Assembly: GCA_902594915.1 (NCBI GenBank) | Contig: CACJOA010000001.1 | Coordinates: 62,001-126,000 of the forward strand | Reading direction: 5' to 3' | Source of the DNA: an uncultured Pelagibacteraceae bacterium | GTDB taxonomy: Bacteria > Pseudomonadota > Alphaproteobacteria > Pelagibacterales > Pelagibacteraceae | DNA length: 64,000 bases | Part shown: piece by piece, positions 44,803 through 53,821 of the stretch | Position numbering within the stretch: the first letter of the stretch is position 1 | Layout: each line of letters begins with the position of its first letter | Notes under the pieces: generated by a model | Told to the model about the DNA's origin: nothing | The model's database searches: none | The model's input: the letters and a program-made list of their open reading frames with translations, nothing else | Program-made: the position numbers and the translations under genes

Positions 44803-45198
44803 ATGAAACTAACTATTCCCTATTATCTGCATAAAGCTGGTGCTGGTTTCCCGTCACCTGCCACTGATTATATCGAAGAAGATATCGATCTGAACATGCA
44901 TTTAATCAAAAATGTTCCAGCTACTTTCATCATCAGGGTTCAGGGCAAATCCATGGTCGATGTTGGAATTAATGACGGGGACTTATTAGTTGTCGATAAA
45001 AGCTTAAAACCAAAAAACTTTTCAACCGTTATTGCAAATGTTCATGATGAGCTTGTGGTTAAAACTTTAGTTCAAGAAAGAGATAAAAAATTTCTATCAT
45101 CTGGCTCTAAGGATTTTTCAAATAGAATTTTAATTAACGAAGAAGAAGATGTTTTCATTTGGGGGGTTGTGACGTATGTCATCCATTCAACGTACTAA
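44803..45198 (+). CDS. umuD: UmuD-like S24-family autoprotease, DNA polymerase V subunit
   Basis: A 131-residue protein that self-cleaves on RecA filaments to give UmuD', the active partner of UmuC in translesion synthesis. The cleavage site is AG in KAGAGFPSPATDY (after Ala14; E. coli has Cys-Gly here, LexA has Ala-Gly). Catalytic Ser is in VQGKSMVDVG and Lys in ELVVKTL. The C-terminus VFIWGVVTYVIH is typical. It overlaps umuC by 23 bases, and its only upstream control is the SOS box adjoining the ATG. Confidence 0.95.
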   Translation: MKLTIPYYLHKAGAGFPSPATDYIEEDIDLNMHLIKNVPATFIIRVQGKSMVDVGINDGDLLVVDKSLKPKNFSTVIANVHDELVVKTLVQERDKKFLSSGSKDFSNRILINEEEDVFIWGVVTYVIHSTY

Positions 45199-46453
45199 AA
45201 AAATAGGTTTAGTTGATTGTAATTCTTTCTATGTTTCATGTGAAAGATTATTCAATCCAAGAATAAGAAAAAAACCTGTGGTTGTATTATCTAATAATGA
45301 TGGTTGTATTATTTCTAGATCCAATGAAGCAAAAGCATTAGGAATTAAAATGGGTGAACCTTATTTTAAAGCAAAAGATATTATCATTAAAAATAAAGTT
45401 GAAGTTTTTTCATCAAATTATTCTTTATATGGAGACTTGTCTAGAAGAGTAATGAGAACCCTTAAAAGATTTAATACAGAAATAGAAGTATACTCAATTG
45501 ATGAAGCATTTATAGATTTATCAAATTTTCCAGATTCAGAAGTTGAAAAAGTTGGCAGAGAAATCAGGGAAACAGTTTTACAGTGGACCGGAATCCCGAC
45601 TAGCATTGGAATTGCTAAAACTAAAACTTTAAGCAAGGTTGCAAATCATATTGCAAAGAAAAAACAGTCAGGTGTTACTAGTTTAATTGGTATCGAAAAC
45701 TTAGATCCAATTTTGGAAAAAATTGAGATTAATGATGTTTGGGGAGTTGGTAGGCAACTTACAAAGTTTTATCAAAAAAACGGAATTTATAATGCTAAAC
45801 AACTTAAAAATAAATCTAATACTTGGATTAAAAAATGCTCTAACGTCTTAAGTTCGAGGACTGCAATGGAACTTAGAGGTATTCCCTGTATAAATTTAGA
45901 AACTACACAAACAAAAAGAAAAAGTTGTGTGGTCTCAAGATCGTTTGGAAAAAGAATTGAAAAGTTTCAAGAATTAAAAGAAGCGGTTGCGAACTATTGT
46001 TTAAATGCATCTGAGAAAATTAGATCAGAATCTTTAGTTGCAAAAGCAATTACAGTTTTTGTAAGGACCAGTCCTTTTCAAAGAGATTACAGTTATTATT
46101 CAAATGCAAAAACAGTTGATTTTCCAATCGCAACAAATAATAGTATTGAGACTGTTAAAACTGCCATTTCAATTTTAGAAAGTATTTTCAAAAATGGTTG
46201 CCGGTATCAAAAAGCAGGTGTCATGCTTACAGGATTGCGTAATGATGACGGAAGGAAAAATTTATTTTCATCAGAAAAAGATGAAAAAATAAAAACCTTA
46301 ATGAAATCAATCGATAATACTAATTATAGATATGGGCGATCAACATTAAGCTTAGCTAGTGCAGGTGTTCATAAAAAATGGAATATGCGAAGACAATACT
46401 CCTCTAAAATAGATACAGCTGATTTTTATTGTCTGCCAACAATTAGAGTTTAA
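45176..46453 (+). CDS. umuC: UmuC, DNA polymerase V catalytic subunit
   Basis: Y-family error-prone polymerase for translesion synthesis, 425 residues. Motifs: GLVDCNSFYVSCERLFNPRI (first catalytic Asp and steric-gate region), VVLSNNDGCIISRSNEAKALGI, YSIDEAFIDLSNF with the second acidic pair, GIPTSIGIAKTKTLSKVANHIAKK, and NDVWGVGRQLTKF (helix-hairpin-helix). The C-terminal NLFSSEKDEK resembles a beta-clamp-binding pentapeptide region, and DUF4113-like GVHKKWNMRR ends the chain. Its start lies inside umuD, so the two are translationally coupled and SOS-induced together. Confidence 0.96.
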   Translation: MSSIQRTKKIGLVDCNSFYVSCERLFNPRIRKKPVVVLSNNDGCIISRSNEAKALGIKMGEPYFKAKDIIIKNKVEVFSSNYSLYGDLSRRVMRTLKRFNTEIEVYSIDEAFIDLSNFPDSEVEKVGREIRETVLQWTGIPTSIGIAKTKTLSKVANHIAKKKQSGVTSLIGIENLDPILEKIEINDVWGVGRQLTKFYQKNGIYNAKQLKNKSNTWIKKCSNVLSSRTAMELRGIPCINLETTQTKRKSCVVSRSFGKRIEKFQELKEAVANYCLNASEKIRSESLVAKAITVFVRTSPFQRDYSYYSNAKTVDFPIATNNSIETVKTAISILESIFKNGCRYQKAGVMLTGLRNDDGRKNLFSSEKDEKIKTLMKSIDNTNYRYGRSTLSLASAGVHKKWNMRRQYSSKIDTADFYCLPTIRV

Positions 46454-46462
46454 TCAATTTTA

Positions 46463-49150
46463 TTATCCAGTATTTTTCATAGCAGCGGAAATACCTGCTA
46501 TAGAGGTTAGCAAAGCATCCTCTAAATATTTTCTATTATTTTTATCTTTTTTCTTTTTTAATTTGTAAATAACTATTGGCTGAATAATATTTAAAACCTC
46601 GGAGTAAATATTTCTTGCTAATACCTTGGATCTAAATTCTTTTCTTATCTTCAAAATTTCCTTAGGAGTAATTCTTTTATTTAATTCCTTTATTGTATCA
46701 AATTGAAATCTCAGTTTTTGTCCAACTCTTTGAAGTTTTTTATCAGCGAGAAACTCCTCGTAAATTTTTGAAATTTCTGGATCAGCTTTAGAAATTACCA
46801 TATCAAGCATATCAAGCATTGAATTAAAAAAAGGCCAATTTTTTTCCATATCATATAAAGTTTTTCTAAACTGTTTGATATAAGAGTATCTTAATGCTTC
46901 TGCACTTCCTAACCAGGCTGGAAGCATTAATCTGATCTGTGTCCATGCAAAAACCCACGGTATTGCTCTTAAACTTTTTATATTATCAACATTTTTTCTT
47001 TTTGATGGTCTTGAACCAATAGATAACTTTCCAAGTGCCTTATGAGGAGTGACAGTCCTAAAATACTCAATAAAATCTGAACTTTGATTAATGTTTTTTC
47101 TATATGAATTTTTTGAAATTTCAGACATTTTTTCAATTAAATTTCTCCAATTTTTTTTTGGAATTGGTGGAGGATTTAATGTGGCCTCTGTAACAGCACC
47201 AATGTAACTACATAAATTATAATTAGCTAAAGGCTCATAACCATACTTTTGTTGAATAACTTCTCCTTGATCAGTAATTCTTATATTGCCATTAACTGAA
47301 TTAGGGGGTTGTGATCTTAAAGTAGCCTGTATCGGACCTCCTCCTCTACCAGCTGATCCCCCTCTGCCGTGAAAAAAAGTTACTTTTATCTTAAATTTTT
47401 TTGCTAGTCTTATTATTTGTTCTTGTGCTTTATATTGATGCCAACTAGCACATATTTTTCCAGCATCCTTACTTGAGTCTGAATATCCAATCATAACCTC
47501 CTGATTATGGTTAATCAGTCTTCTATACCATTTTTGTGAGAATAAAGTTTCCATTATGTATTTTGCATTAATAAGATCATCTAAAGTTTCAAATAAGGGA
47601 ACTACTCTCAATTTGTTTTTAATATTTGCCTCTTTTTGCAAAAAAGATACTGATAAAATATCTGATGCAGATGTTGTCATTGAAATTACATATGCACCTA
47701 AACACTCCGATGGTTCATTAGATAAGGTTTTGAAGGTGGCCCAAACTTCTTTATTTTCTTTATTCTTAAATGAGAAATTTCTAATACTATTAGATTTAGA
47801 AGTTATCAATTTCTTTAAAAAATTTAATTTTTCTTTTTCAGTAAAATTTGAATAATCTTTTTTATACTTTGTTTTAACAAACTCAGATATTAATTGTTTA
47901 TGTCTTGCAGATTCTTGCCTGATATCTAATCTCGCTAAATTAATCCCAAAACATTTAGCTCGCCTCATTAAATCCAACAATTCACCACTAGCAATGTTTT
48001 CATTTTGGTTTTGCTCTAAAGACTCTCTTACTACTCTTAGTGGTTTGAGAATTTCTTCTCGAGAACTTAATAGTTTTTTTTGATCTAATGTCTTGTTATG
48101 GACCAGATGTTGTTCGATAGCTCTGTGAGTAATTCTCATTTTATCCCTCAAAGGCCTTAGGAAAACTCTATAAGGCTCAAAAGATTGACCAACTTTATTT
48201 AAGATTTTTTTTGAGGCTTTTTTCATAGAATATGATCTTATAATTTTAGTAAGAGCTTTTTCATATAATTTAGCTGCTTCCCATCTAGAAAGTAAAATTA
48301 CTTTTCTTGTGACATCTGAGGTAACATTAGGGTTACCGTCTCGATCACCACCCATCCATGAGCCAAATACAATAGGATTAAAATTTTTTGGTAAATTTTT
48401 ACCCATATTTTTTAGAAATATAGAATTTAATTTTCTGTAAACTTTTGGAACAGTATCCCACAAACTATCTTCGATGATAGCCAATCCCCATCTCGCTTCA
48501 TCAAATGGTGATGGTTTGAATCTCTTAAGATCATCCGTATTCCAAATAATTGTTAACTCATCATAAAGATTTTTGTCAAGAGCTTTTAATTTTGAAGGAA
48601 AATTTTTAAACAATTCCCGTTCTTCCAGTATCTCAATAATCTTGTGATATTTTTGAATTAAAGTTCTTCTTTTTACTTCTGTAGGATGAGCAGTCAAAAC
48701 AATACCTATATTAAGATTTTTTGCTAAATCATAAATTTTATTATCTGAAAGATTTTTTTTTCTAAATAGGTCCTCAAAAATTTCCTCTATAAATAAATTT
48801 TTTTTATTCAATTTTTTCTTATTATTTTCATTTTCATTTATACTTCTAGAGGCATCAACTAGCTCAGCTAAATTTATAAAATTCATAAAATGTGAAAATG
48901 CTCGGGTTAATCTAAGAGTATTTTTAGAATCAAGCCTTTTTATTGTATTAATTACATCAGTATTTAATTTTTTTGAATTTGGATTGACTTTATTTGCTTT
49001 TGATAATTTTCTGACTTTTTCAACTAAACTAAAAAACTTTTGTCCCTCTTGTGCCTTTATCACATGTCCTAATATATTTCCTAAGTGTCTGACATCCTCT
49101 CTTAAAAGTTTTGTGGGAATTCTTTCGTAATAAAGGTCTTTTTTTTTCAT
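46463..49150 (-). CDS. ppc: Phosphoenolpyruvate carboxylase
   Basis: Anaplerotic enzyme fixing bicarbonate onto PEP to give oxaloacetate. The 895 residues have the catalytic His in IVLTAHPTEVKRRTLIQK, GSWMGGDRDGNPNVTSDVT, LARLDIRQESARH, GYSDSSKDAGK, the loop FFHGRGGSAGRGGGP, and end in the invariant MKNTG-type terminus. Full length. The stop lies ten bases from umuC on the opposite strand, and its start overlaps the stop of the upstream glycosyltransferase by four bases. With PPDK at the other end of the window it frames the PEP node. Confidence 0.96.
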   Translation of the reverse strand: MKKKDLYYERIPTKLLREDVRHLGNILGHVIKAQEGQKFFSLVEKVRKLSKANKVNPNSKKLNTDVINTIKRLDSKNTLRLTRAFSHFMNFINLAELVDASRSINENENNKKKLNKKNLFIEEIFEDLFRKKNLSDNKIYDLAKNLNIGIVLTAHPTEVKRRTLIQKYHKIIEILEERELFKNFPSKLKALDKNLYDELTIIWNTDDLKRFKPSPFDEARWGLAIIEDSLWDTVPKVYRKLNSIFLKNMGKNLPKNFNPIVFGSWMGGDRDGNPNVTSDVTRKVILLSRWEAAKLYEKALTKIIRSYSMKKASKKILNKVGQSFEPYRVFLRPLRDKMRITHRAIEQHLVHNKTLDQKKLLSSREEILKPLRVVRESLEQNQNENIASGELLDLMRRAKCFGINLARLDIRQESARHKQLISEFVKTKYKKDYSNFTEKEKLNFLKKLITSKSNSIRNFSFKNKENKEVWATFKTLSNEPSECLGAYVISMTTSASDILSVSFLQKEANIKNKLRVVPLFETLDDLINAKYIMETLFSQKWYRRLINHNQEVMIGYSDSSKDAGKICASWHQYKAQEQIIRLAKKFKIKVTFFHGRGGSAGRGGGPIQATLRSQPPNSVNGNIRITDQGEVIQQKYGYEPLANYNLCSYIGAVTEATLNPPPIPKKNWRNLIEKMSEISKNSYRKNINQSSDFIEYFRTVTPHKALGKLSIGSRPSKRKNVDNIKSLRAIPWVFAWTQIRLMLPAWLGSAEALRYSYIKQFRKTLYDMEKNWPFFNSMLDMLDMVISKADPEISKIYEEFLADKKLQRVGQKLRFQFDTIKELNKRITPKEILKIRKEFRSKVLARNIYSEVLNIIQPIVIYKLKKKKDKNNRKYLEDALLTSIAGISAAMKNTG

Positions 49151-50016
49151 TTAATATTCTCAATATCATTTATTTGGCTTAAACAATTTTTAAATTCTTC
49201 CATATTTTCTCTTAAAGCTAAATTTGAAATTAAATAGACTGCAATTAATAAAAAAAATAATGGTATTGCAGTAATAATAGAGGCATTACTTTTTATTAAT
49301 AAGATATATAGAATTACAAATAGAGCAGAACGAATTAAGAATGTTTTTCTAAAAACACTTATGATTGACAAAGAATGTTTTATCAAATTATAAAAGCTCA
49401 TCTTAGATGGACCAAAATACCTAGTTCCTCTTGTGGAAGGTATTGTTATTAGTTTATCTTCTATTTTTCTCAAAGAACCTGAAAAACTATTCCAAGTTGC
49501 TTTTTCATTAATCATTTTTTTTACTGTAGATTTAGATAAACAAGTAAAATTTCCAAATTTAATTAGTTTTCCAACAAAAACGAAAGTTATTAATTTATGT
49601 AATTGATAACATATTTTAAAAGTTAAACTTTCTGATCTTTTTATTCTCTCACCAACTATTGGTTTATCCTGAGAATTTTCAATTTTACCTAAGAATGCCA
49701 ATATTTCCTCTGGCCTATCTTCACCATCACCGTCCATAGGAATAACATAATCAAATTGATCTTTTTCAAATATAAATTTTAGACCTGTAGCTATACATCG
49801 CGCATGACCTTGATTTTTTTTCATATTTAAAATTTTAATTGTTTCAATTTTTTTTAGATTTTTAATTTCATCTCCATGATCATGGTTAGACGCATCATTG
49901 ACTAAAATAACTGAAATATTAAATTTTTCAGAAAAATTTAATTTATCGATTTCATAAATTAATTTAGATACTGATTGCCAGTCGTTAAAGACAGGAATTA
50001 AAATTATTATTTTCAT
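49147..50016 (-). CDS. Glycosyltransferase family 2, membrane-anchored
   Basis: A 289-residue GT2 enzyme of the dolichyl/undecaprenyl-phosphate sugar transferase type. The N-terminal nucleotide-sugar part reads IIILIPVFNDWQSVSKLI, VNDASNHDH, NQGHARCIATGLKFI and the metal-binding VIPMDGDGEDRPEEIL. The C-terminus has two hydrophobic helices (RSALFVILYILLIKSNASII, ITAIPLFFLLIAVYLISNLAL). It probably loads a sugar on undecaprenyl phosphate for the GT39 enzyme encoded eight bases upstream, a common donor-maker/transferase pair for lipid A or glycan modification. Confidence 0.85.
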   Translation of the reverse strand: MKIIILIPVFNDWQSVSKLIYEIDKLNFSEKFNISVILVNDASNHDHGDEIKNLKKIETIKILNMKKNQGHARCIATGLKFIFEKDQFDYVIPMDGDGEDRPEEILAFLGKIENSQDKPIVGERIKRSESLTFKICYQLHKLITFVFVGKLIKFGNFTCLSKSTVKKMINEKATWNSFSGSLRKIEDKLITIPSTRGTRYFGPSKMSFYNLIKHSLSIISVFRKTFLIRSALFVILYILLIKSNASIITAIPLFFLLIAVYLISNLALRENMEEFKNCLSQINDIENIK

Positions 50017-50024
50017 ATATTAAG

Positions 50025-51347
50025 TTAATATCTCCCTAGGCATACGTCATCTATACAAAAAAATTGTGAGGATTTATTTAAGATTTCATTATTTGTGGTG
50101 CCTTCCCATTTTGGCCTAGACTTTAAGTGATAAGAAAGATTGCCAGCTTTCCATTCATCACCTGTTACGAATTCTATTTCTTTTTTAAAATCTTGTTCCC
50201 AAGTAATTTGAACCTTATCAGCAATCTGTTTACCAGGATAATCAGTTCTTTTGTCTGACTGCGTTAGCGAAATGTATGCATAACAAATGGGTGACAAAAA
50301 AAATAAAAACAAGAAAAAATATAAAAATGAATTTATATTTTTTAAATATATTTGAGACTTAAATAAATAAATCACAAAAATCCCAAAAAATAGATAAAAG
50401 GGAGTCATCCACATTGTTCTAATTCTTGATCCAAAAAATATAGAGGTTAATAAAATTAATAAAAGAGGTACAATATTAACAAATATCAGAAAGACTAATC
50501 TTTTATCATTTAGGTCAAATTTAAATCTAATTTTATTAATTATTAAAAAAAACAAAAAGAAAAATGGTATAAGAATTATAATTTGTTTAAATAAAAAAAT
50601 AGTTGGATTTGTTAAATGATTTAGAATTACCATCTCCTCTAAACCTGATCTATTTAAGGCATATGTAATTGTAATAAATTGATTATTAAATAACCAAATT
50701 AAATGCGGCACTAGAAGGACAAAAAATATCTCAATAATAATTAAATATTTAAAATCAAATTTCTTATTTCTTTTTATAAAAATTGAATACACAAAAAATA
50801 AAAAGATTGATAGCAACAAATAAAAAAATAAATATTTCGACAAAAAGCCTACAGCTGCAAAAAAACTGACGAAAAAACAGTCGATAAATTTTATATTTTT
50901 AGAGTCATAAATTTTCCAAGAATAATAAACAACTAAAGACCAAAAAGGTAATTGGCAAACATTCACATTAAACTCTGGTGTGGTAAAATTATAGAAATAT
51001 ATAGCCTCTAACAAAAGTACTGATATTAAACTTAATTTTAAATTAGCTAAAATTTCATTACCAAGTTTAAATACATAATAAAACGCAGTTATAACAAAAA
51101 TTTGACTTAAAAGATAAAACGACCAGTCTTTTGGACCAAAAATATTGAAAAAAACTTCTGAGAAAAAGGCGCTTAATGGAGGATGTTTGTTAAATCCCCA
51201 ATCCAAATTACTTCCCCAAGCTAAAGCTTCTATTGTATCAAGAGGTAAATTTTTATTTGTTAAAGAAGGAATCAAAGTCCAGATAATTAAGTGCGCTAAA
51301 GCAAAAATAAAAAATATATTATTAATATTTCTGTTCAAAACATTCAT
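50025..51347 (-). CDS. Glycosyltransferase family 39, ArnT/PMT-like
   Basis: A roughly 440-residue membrane enzyme with ten or more helices that would transfer a sugar from a polyprenyl-phosphate donor on the outer face of the inner membrane. The first periplasmic loop shows LPLDTIEALAWGSNLDWGFNKHPPLSAFF, with the conserved acidic residues and His-Pro-Pro of the GT39 family. A C-terminal soluble tail has KIKFEFVTGDEWKAGNLSYHL-like character. ATG 51347 is preferred over GTG 51383, which adds a polar segment and runs toward dksA. The acceptor is unknown. Confidence 0.82.
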   Translation of the reverse strand: MNVLNRNINNIFFIFALAHLIIWTLIPSLTNKNLPLDTIEALAWGSNLDWGFNKHPPLSAFFSEVFFNIFGPKDWSFYLLSQIFVITAFYYVFKLGNEILANLKLSLISVLLLEAIYFYNFTTPEFNVNVCQLPFWSLVVYYSWKIYDSKNIKFIDCFFVSFFAAVGFLSKYLFFYLLLSIFLFFVYSIFIKRNKKFDFKYLIIIEIFFVLLVPHLIWLFNNQFITITYALNRSGLEEMVILNHLTNPTIFLFKQIIILIPFFFLFFLIINKIRFKFDLNDKRLVFLIFVNIVPLLLILLTSIFFGSRIRTMWMTPFYLFFGIFVIYLFKSQIYLKNINSFLYFFLFLFFLSPICYAYISLTQSDKRTDYPGKQIADKVQITWEQDFKKEIEFVTGDEWKAGNLSYHLKSRPKWEGTTNNEILNKSSQFFCIDDVCLGRY

Positions 51348-51426
51348 AAGTAAATATTTACAATAATTAAGGTTGCTTGACACGCATAATTTGCTGAATA
51401 TACTCCGACGAATTCAATTTGAAAAT

Positions 51427-51951
51427 ATGCCGAAAACCAATAAAGTTAAAAAAAAAGTTGCAAAAGTTAAGATCAAAACAACTAGTAAAACTAAATCAAA
51501 AGTAGTTAATAAACTAAAAAGTAGTAATAAAGGTCTTATCAAAATTTCCAAGACATACATGCCTAAAGATACAGAAAAATATATGTGCGAAAAACACAAA
51601 ATTTTTTTTAGAATGAAGCTCCAAGATTGGAAGAAAGAATTAATAAAAGCTAATAATGAAGCTCTTTATAATGGAAGTATGGATGACAATAGTATTTCTG
51701 CTGACATAGTTGATCAAGCTAGTTCTTACACAGACAAAAATGTTGAGATGAAAGCAATCAATAGACAAATAAAACTTATTTCTGAAATTGATAAAGCTTT
51801 AGCAAGAATTCGAGAAGATACTTACGGATTTTGTTTAGATACTGCAGAGCCCATTGGTTTAAAAAGACTAATGGCGAGACCAGTGGCCAAATATACTATT
51901 GCAGCACAAGAGAAACATGAAAAAAATGAGAAAGTACATGCCGATGACTAA
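51427..51951 (+). CDS. dksA: RNA polymerase-binding transcription factor DksA
   Basis: With ppGpp, DksA resets transcription initiation, notably of rRNA promoters. The product is 174 residues from ATG 51427; the TTG 51373 in the track adds an unconserved start. About 45 Lys-rich residues precede the conserved part: CEKHKIFFRMKLQDWKKEL, the coiled-coil, and RIREDTYGFCLDTAEPIGLKRLMARPVAKYTIAAQEKHEK. The coiled-coil tip region contains Asp residues. Of the four zinc-finger Cys only the first in FCLDT is present; the second pair is replaced by AA, as in many alphaproteobacterial DksA proteins that fold without zinc. Confidence 0.93.
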   Translation: MPKTNKVKKKVAKVKIKTTSKTKSKVVNKLKSSNKGLIKISKTYMPKDTEKYMCEKHKIFFRMKLQDWKKELIKANNEALYNGSMDDNSISADIVDQASSYTDKNVEMKAINRQIKLISEIDKALARIREDTYGFCLDTAEPIGLKRLMARPVAKYTIAAQEKHEKNEKVHADD

Positions 51952-52081
51952 AAAAACAAAAAAAAACAAAAAAAATAAAACTGTTCATAATCCAATTACA
52001 TACAACTTCACAAAAAAGTATATTTATTTTTATTATGCCTTTTTTTGGATCCTTTTAATAATCTTTGTATTTACTAGATGA
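51938..52081 (+). CDS. Small basic single-helix membrane protein overlapping dksA end
   Basis: An ORF of 47 codons from ATG 51938 (or 45 from ATG 51944), with GAGAAAG just upstream. It has a Lys/Asn-rich N-terminus (MTKKTKKNKKNKTVHN) and one C-terminal hydrophobic helix (YIYFYYAFFWILLIIFVF). It overlaps the dksA stop and is itself overlapped at its TGA by a further ATG. The charge-then-helix layout predicts an N-in membrane protein. No family recognised. It is real coding sequence with moderate probability; base composition alone can produce such ORFs here. Confidence 0.45.
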   Translation: MPMTKKTKKNKKNKTVHNPITYNFTKKYIYFYYAFFWILLIIFVFTR

Positions 52082-52182
52082 ATATTAAATTTGTGTTAAT
52101 CATAGTTGTTATTCTGGCCATAGAATTGTCCGGCCATGGCATTGTAGTATCTTTAATGAGATTAATGAACTCGATGGGATAA
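52078..52182 (+). CDS. Very small hydrophobic ORF coupled by ATGA
   Basis: A 34-codon ORF (MNIKFVLIIVVILAIELSGHG, then IVVSLMRLMNSMG) whose ATG overlaps the TGA of the preceding small ORF. It forms one helix and then a short amphipathic stretch. It ends exactly one base before the convergent glutathione transferase stop, so it fills the spacer completely. Too short for the ORF track. No homologue recognised; could be chance. Confidence 0.35.
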   Translation: MNIKFVLIIVVILAIELSGHGIVVSLMRLMNSMG

Positions 52183-52809
52183 CTATGCTTTTGGAGGAAT
52201 TTCATTCTTATCCATAAATGCAAAACCCTTAATCACAGCTTCTCTACCAGAGATTTCATTATACCATCTAGTAAGATTTTTAAATTTTGATAGTCCAATA
52301 TCATGCCATTCATGTCTAGCAATCCAAGGGAAGGTGGCAATGTCAGCAATACTGTATTCGTTTCCTGACAAAAACTTAGATGATGACAATCTTAAATCAA
52401 GATCTTCATATATCTTTTTTGAAATTTTAAAATATCTATCTTCTCCAAATTCACTTTTACCTGGATTATAATGATGAAACTGGTGGTGTTGACCTAGCAT
52501 TGGACCAACATATCCCATTTGTGCCATTAGCCATTGGTTAATAACTAATCTGTTTTTTTTGTCGTAAAATTTTCCACTTTTTTCAGCTAAATAAATAAGA
52601 ATTGCCCCAGACTCAAAAACTGTTTCATTGGTATCATAATCAATTATAACTGGAATTTTGTTTAACGGACTTATCTTTTTAAATTTATCATTAAACTGTT
52701 CTCCTTTATTTAGATCAATCTTGGTTATCTTATAATCAAACCCAATTTCTTCGAGCATGATGCTAATTTTTTTTCCATTAGGAGTATTTGCAGAAAATAA
52801 CTCAATCAC
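52183..52809 (-). CDS. Glutathione S-transferase, YfcG/Ure2p-like
   Basis: A 208-residue two-domain GST. The N-terminal thioredoxin fold has FSANTPNGKKISIMLEEIGFDYKI, with the TPNG segment of the YfcG/Ure2p group, and IPVIIDYDTNETVFESGAILIYLAEKSG, the GSH-binding ES. The helical domain contains MAQMGYVGPMLGQHHQFHHY, matching YfcG, and YSIADIATFPWIARHEWHDIGL. YfcG-type enzymes are glutathione-dependent disulfide-bond reductases. Its start overlaps the ferredoxin reductase stop by eight bases, placing it in the ferredoxin-FNR-GST unit. Confidence 0.92.
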   Translation of the reverse strand: MIELFSANTPNGKKISIMLEEIGFDYKITKIDLNKGEQFNDKFKKISPLNKIPVIIDYDTNETVFESGAILIYLAEKSGKFYDKKNRLVINQWLMAQMGYVGPMLGQHHQFHHYNPGKSEFGEDRYFKISKKIYEDLDLRLSSSKFLSGNEYSIADIATFPWIARHEWHDIGLSKFKNLTRWYNEISGREAVIKGFAFMDKNEIPPKA

Positions 52810-53821
52810 TTTTTACACCAAGCCTATCTTTTATAGTCTTAGATGATGTTGTAAATTCAAATCTATATTTTTCATTTGGTCTTGCTAATTTGAAACATGC
52901 TCGGGCAGCTAAGGCTCCCTCGTGAAAACCAGATAAAATAAGTTTAAGCTTTCCGGGGTAATTACAAATATCGCCAACTGCATAAATACCTTTTTGGTTA
53001 GTCTCAAATTTTTCAGTGTCTACTTCAATCGTCTTTTTATCAATATTCAAACCCCAATTTGCTATTGGTCCAAGCTGCATTATTAAACCAAAAAAACCTA
53101 ATGCAAAATCTGTTTTAAGTTGTTTAATTTTATTGTCATCGTTTTTAATTTCAATCTCATCTAATTGATTTTCTCCTTTAACTGCTGTCATTTGATATCT
53201 AGTTAAAAGGGTAATTTTACCTGCTTTAGCTAACTCATGAACCATGTCTACCGTTGCTTGAGCTCCTCTAAAATCATCTCTTCTGTGAACTAAGTTTACT
53301 TTAGAATTTTTTGATAATTCAACTGCCCAGTCTAAAGCACTATCTCCTCCTCCAAATATTGTTACAGTTTTTCCTTCGAAAATTTTTTTATCTTTTATTG
53401 AATAAAATATGGATTTATTTTCAAATTTTTCACATTCTTTGACAGGAAATTTTCTTGGTTCAAAAGATCCTACGCCACCAGCTATTATTACGTTAGGAGT
53501 TGAAAACATTGAGTTGTTATTTGTTTTTACAATCCAATTATTTTCCTCTTTTTTAACCTCATCCACCCTTTCGCCTAAATGAATCTTTATATCAAAAGGT
53601 TTCAATTGATTTATTAAATTATTTGTCAACTCTTCCCCAGTGCATTCAGGAACTGCAGGAATATCATAAATTGGTTTATCTGGATAAAGCTCAATACATT
53701 GACCACCAATTTTATCTAAATTATCGACAATCTCACAGTCAAGACCTATTAGTTTTAATTGATGAGCTGTAAACAGCCCTGTTGGTCCTGCTCCAATTAT
53801 TAATGCATCTGTCTTATTCAT
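52802..53821 (-). CDS. Ferredoxin-NADP+ reductase, thioredoxin-reductase-like type
   Basis: A 339-residue flavoprotein that exchanges electrons between NADPH and ferredoxin. The FAD loop is LIIGAGPTGLFTAHQLK, then DKIGGQCIELYPDKPIYDIPAVP; the NADPH loop is VTIFGGGDSALDWAVEL followed by LVHRRDDFRGAQATVD; the C-terminal FAD part is IYAVGDICNYPGKLKLILSGFHEGALAAR. There is no CxxC redox pair in the middle, which separates it from thioredoxin reductase. The ferredoxin gene ends one base upstream, so the redox partners are cotranscribed. Confidence 0.92.
   Translation of the reverse strand: MNKTDALIIGAGPTGLFTAHQLKLIGLDCEIVDNLDKIGGQCIELYPDKPIYDIPAVPECTGEELTNNLINQLKPFDIKIHLGERVDEVKKEENNWIVKTNNNSMFSTPNVIIAGGVGSFEPRKFPVKECEKFENKSIFYSIKDKKIFEGKTVTIFGGGDSALDWAVELSKNSKVNLVHRRDDFRGAQATVDMVHELAKAGKITLLTRYQMTAVKGENQLDEIEIKNDDNKIKQLKTDFALGFFGLIMQLGPIANWGLNIDKKTIEVDTEKFETNQKGIYAVGDICNYPGKLKLILSGFHEGALAARACFKLARPNEKYRFEFTTSSKTIKDRLGVKSD

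Noticed and set aside
51373-51426. dksA start at TTG 51373
   Set aside because: The added 18 residues are not DksA-like and would push the start back toward the divergent glycosyltransferase; ATG 51427 is preferred.
52802-53821. Ferredoxin reductase gene read as thioredoxin reductase (trxB)
   Set aside because: It lacks the CxxC active site between the FAD and NADPH parts and is adjacent to a ferredoxin gene.
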